Shown here: one piece after another, positions 62,133-64,000 of the stretch
Numbering within the stretch: position 1 is the first letter of the stretch
Layout: each line of letters starts with the position of its first letter
Assembly: GCA_037367355.1 (NCBI GenBank)
Contig: CM074696.1
Location: forward strand, 1,674,001 to 1,738,000
Direction: 5' to 3'
Source: Neoscytalidium dimidiatum
Taxonomy: Eukaryota; Ascomycota; Dothideomycetes; Botryosphaeriales; Botryosphaeriaceae
Length of the DNA: 64,000 bases
The notes under the pieces: model-generated
What the model was told of the DNA's origin: nothing
The model's input: the letters and a program-made list of their open reading frames with translations, nothing else
Databases searched by the model: none
Translations under genes and position numbers: made by a program

Positions 62133-64000
62133 TTAGCCCACTCTCGCCATGGCAGCCGCAAACGCGGCTACGCTCATGATATCTTCCAAATCTATACCTC
62201 TGTAAGGCACATAGTCCAGCTTGCCGTCCAGCTTCGCAGCGAAGCTCTGGTTGATAGCCATCACTTCTTCATCTGATAGTTTGCTGTCCTGTGCTGCAGA
62301 GCTGACCATGAATTCGATGCCTCTATTTCCCGGCCCAAGACGTTCGACAAAGTCCATTAGTCCCTCGAAAGTGAAAGTACTGATCGATGCAATATCCAGA
62401 CGGCGAAGCTCCTTGAGGTTTGCAAGTTCGGGCAAGACAGCATCGCCAACTTGGAGACCTGTGAAGTAGACTTCGTCCAGATGCGGCAAGTTCCTCGCAA
62501 GGGTAATGATGTGTTCATCGTTAAAGAAATCGGAAACACCAATGAGCTTAACATGCCTGAGTTGTTTCAGCTGTGTGAGCGTCTCCACAATGATGTCTAT
62601 GTCATCCCTCGTCATTCCTTCGGAGTCTGCCCTGAGGTGGAGCCATTGGAGACTTGTGTGGTTTGCGAGGGCTCGATGGAACTCTACTGCGTTGTGTGCT
62701 ACATAAGAATCGACGTTCAAATGAGAGAGTTTGACGTCATCTTGGTAGAGGATAGGCGTGACCAGCTTTGTGGCTGCGAGGAAGCCCGTGAAGACGAGAC
62801 TGCGTAGCTGCTTGCATTGGCATAACCAGTCCTTGACTTCAAGGAAAACATCGTGTTGTGTTGCCTCTAGGTCGACTGGGTCTTCATTGACGTTGATGTG
62901 CTCAAGCTCTAGTGTCTCAAGGGCAGTACAGTTCTTCAGCAAGCCGAGATGTGGTAGAGCACTCGTCTTCAAAGCCATTTTGAGGTTCTTGAGCGATTGG
63001 CCATGGGAATTGAGTGACAGAAATGCCCCTTCGCCGATATCGGTGTGACTGATGGCCTCGAAGAACCTTAGCTGTTGGGTCTGGAGCCCAGCGAGGAAAG
63101 AGGCAAGTTGTACGTCGGCGGATTCACCGGTCCTATGTCGTGATCAGTATGCTCTTCCGCTTATGTGATCAATGATCCCCTACCAAGTGTAAAAGCTTAG
63201 AGCGTTGAATTTCGGACAATGCTCTATTATGGCGTCCTGGGCCTTGGGATCACTGAGGGCGCTGCCTTCCCATAATTGGAGGGAACTGAGGCGCGGCAGC
63301 CTTGGTGCCCACTTGATGATAGCACTGGGTTTGACTTCAAAATATTATCAGCAAATTAGTCGAGGAAGAAGCTAGGGCTACACACTATTTCCGGTGATCT
63401 GTTCAATGGATGGTGTGTGTTGCGTTACAGCTATGTAGAATCAGCATTACCGCGTGATATACGAAACAGAGCGGTGCTGACCGTCTCCAATAGCGTCAAC
63501 GATAGCATTGACGTCCAGCTGTCGGTTGCGTTTCTTTCCTGTGAGCTTAGACGGTGGAGGTTGGAACATGATCTTGAACCCGGCCATAGGTCCAGAGAAG
63601 AAGTTCCTGAAGAGACATCAGCGGGTACAACATCGGGAAGTACTATCGCGCAAGGGCACAAAACGGCTCACGCAAGGAGTTACATAGATGTGAGTACAAA
63701 GAGAGACTAACTTCGCGATATCACTGTGCAACTTGAATTTGTCGTCGTCTAGCAGATAGCTAAGATCGCGCAGATCCAAAATTCTGATGTAGCGGCAATA
63801 AGGAAAGGCGGTAGCGCCGAGACTGGATGCAACGATGGAACGCCACATTATAGACCACTTCTGGACCATAAGCAGCACGTGCGCGGGAGTGCTGTCGCTG
63901 TCACTGTCTCCGCCCCCGCCAATGACAGGAGATGCATTGTGGTAACTACGAAAAATTGTCAGAGAGGTGCACGAATGTAGGACATATTTGGAAAAATCGA
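62133..64000 (-). CDS. Leucine-rich-repeat protein, 5' end beyond window
   Basis: The stop is at 62133 and the coding region continues to the right edge through several exons. A large 3' exon (to about 63130) contains repeated LxxLxL units: LKNCTALETLELEHI, CKQLRSLVFTGF, HTSLQWLHLRAD, LKQLRHVKLIGV, LPHLDEVYFTGL and LKELRRLDIASI. Further upstream, partly split by introns, are RLPRLSSLQLWEGSALSDP and, before a GTTAGT donor near 63712, RYIRILDLRDLSYLLDDDKF, joined in frame to NFFSGPMAGFKIMF. The right end may start at an intron acceptor (TTTTCGTAG near 63948). It resembles fungal F-box/LRR proteins, probable ubiquitin-ligase substrate adaptors, but the F-box is not visible within the window. Confidence 0.78.

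Overview
The window is nuclear DNA from a filamentous ascomycete (Pezizomycotina). The evidence is short spliceosomal introns (mostly 43-90 nt, GTRNGT...YAG with CTAAC/CTGAC-like branch sites), a CON7-type conidiation zinc finger, SFH5, ERG25, THI20 and GDT1 orthologues, TTAGGG-type telomeric sequence, and a G-to-A-decayed NACHT relic of the kind left by repeat-induced point mutation (RIP). A Dothideomycete is my best guess, but nothing here proves the class. No bacterial operons, CRISPR arrays, rRNA genes or intact transposons were seen.

Layout. 1-14 kb: the 5' end of a secreted glycosidase-like gene, a small membrane-anchored protein, an asteroid/XPG-type nuclease-like gene, an unknown gene with an in-frame stop, ERG25 (sterol C-4 methyl oxidase), a dimeric alpha-beta barrel protein and a nuclear low-complexity protein. 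16-26 kb: a coiled-coil protein, an AT-rich stretch with a decayed NACHT gene, GDT1, and a telobox-Myb telomere-binding protein transcribed divergently from GDT1. 26-38 kb: an intron-containing tRNA-Glu(CTC), a TRAPPC12 homologue divergent from ILV2 (acetolactate synthase), SFH5 (CRAL-TRIO) and a mitochondrial PPR-type protein. 38-56.5 kb: the CON7 gene alone, between two gene-poor tracts of about 5.3 and 11.2 kb rich in simple repeats and homopolymers. 56.5-64 kb: DBP2 (DEAD-box helicase) with an unusually long internal intron, the nine-exon THI20, and a leucine-rich-repeat gene running off the right edge.

The genes are ordinary, separately transcribed housekeeping and regulatory loci; I see no biosynthetic cluster. 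Exon structures were joined by hand from splice signals and reading-frame continuity. For the nuclease-like gene, ERG25, the 12 kb gene, GDT1, the telobox gene, TRAPPC12, ILV2, SFH5, CON7, DBP2 and THI20, the proposed exons sum to exact multiples of three and restore continuous protein. The most interesting points are: an ERG25 start codon split by an intron, so that unspliced RNA carries only AUG-UAA; the 441-nt DBP2 intron in helicase motif V; a telomere-repeat tract upstream of the telomere-binding gene; a LEU3-like palindrome plus a GCN4/CPC1 site upstream of ILV2; valine at the herbicide-site proline of ILV2; and the very large non-coding tract upstream of CON7.
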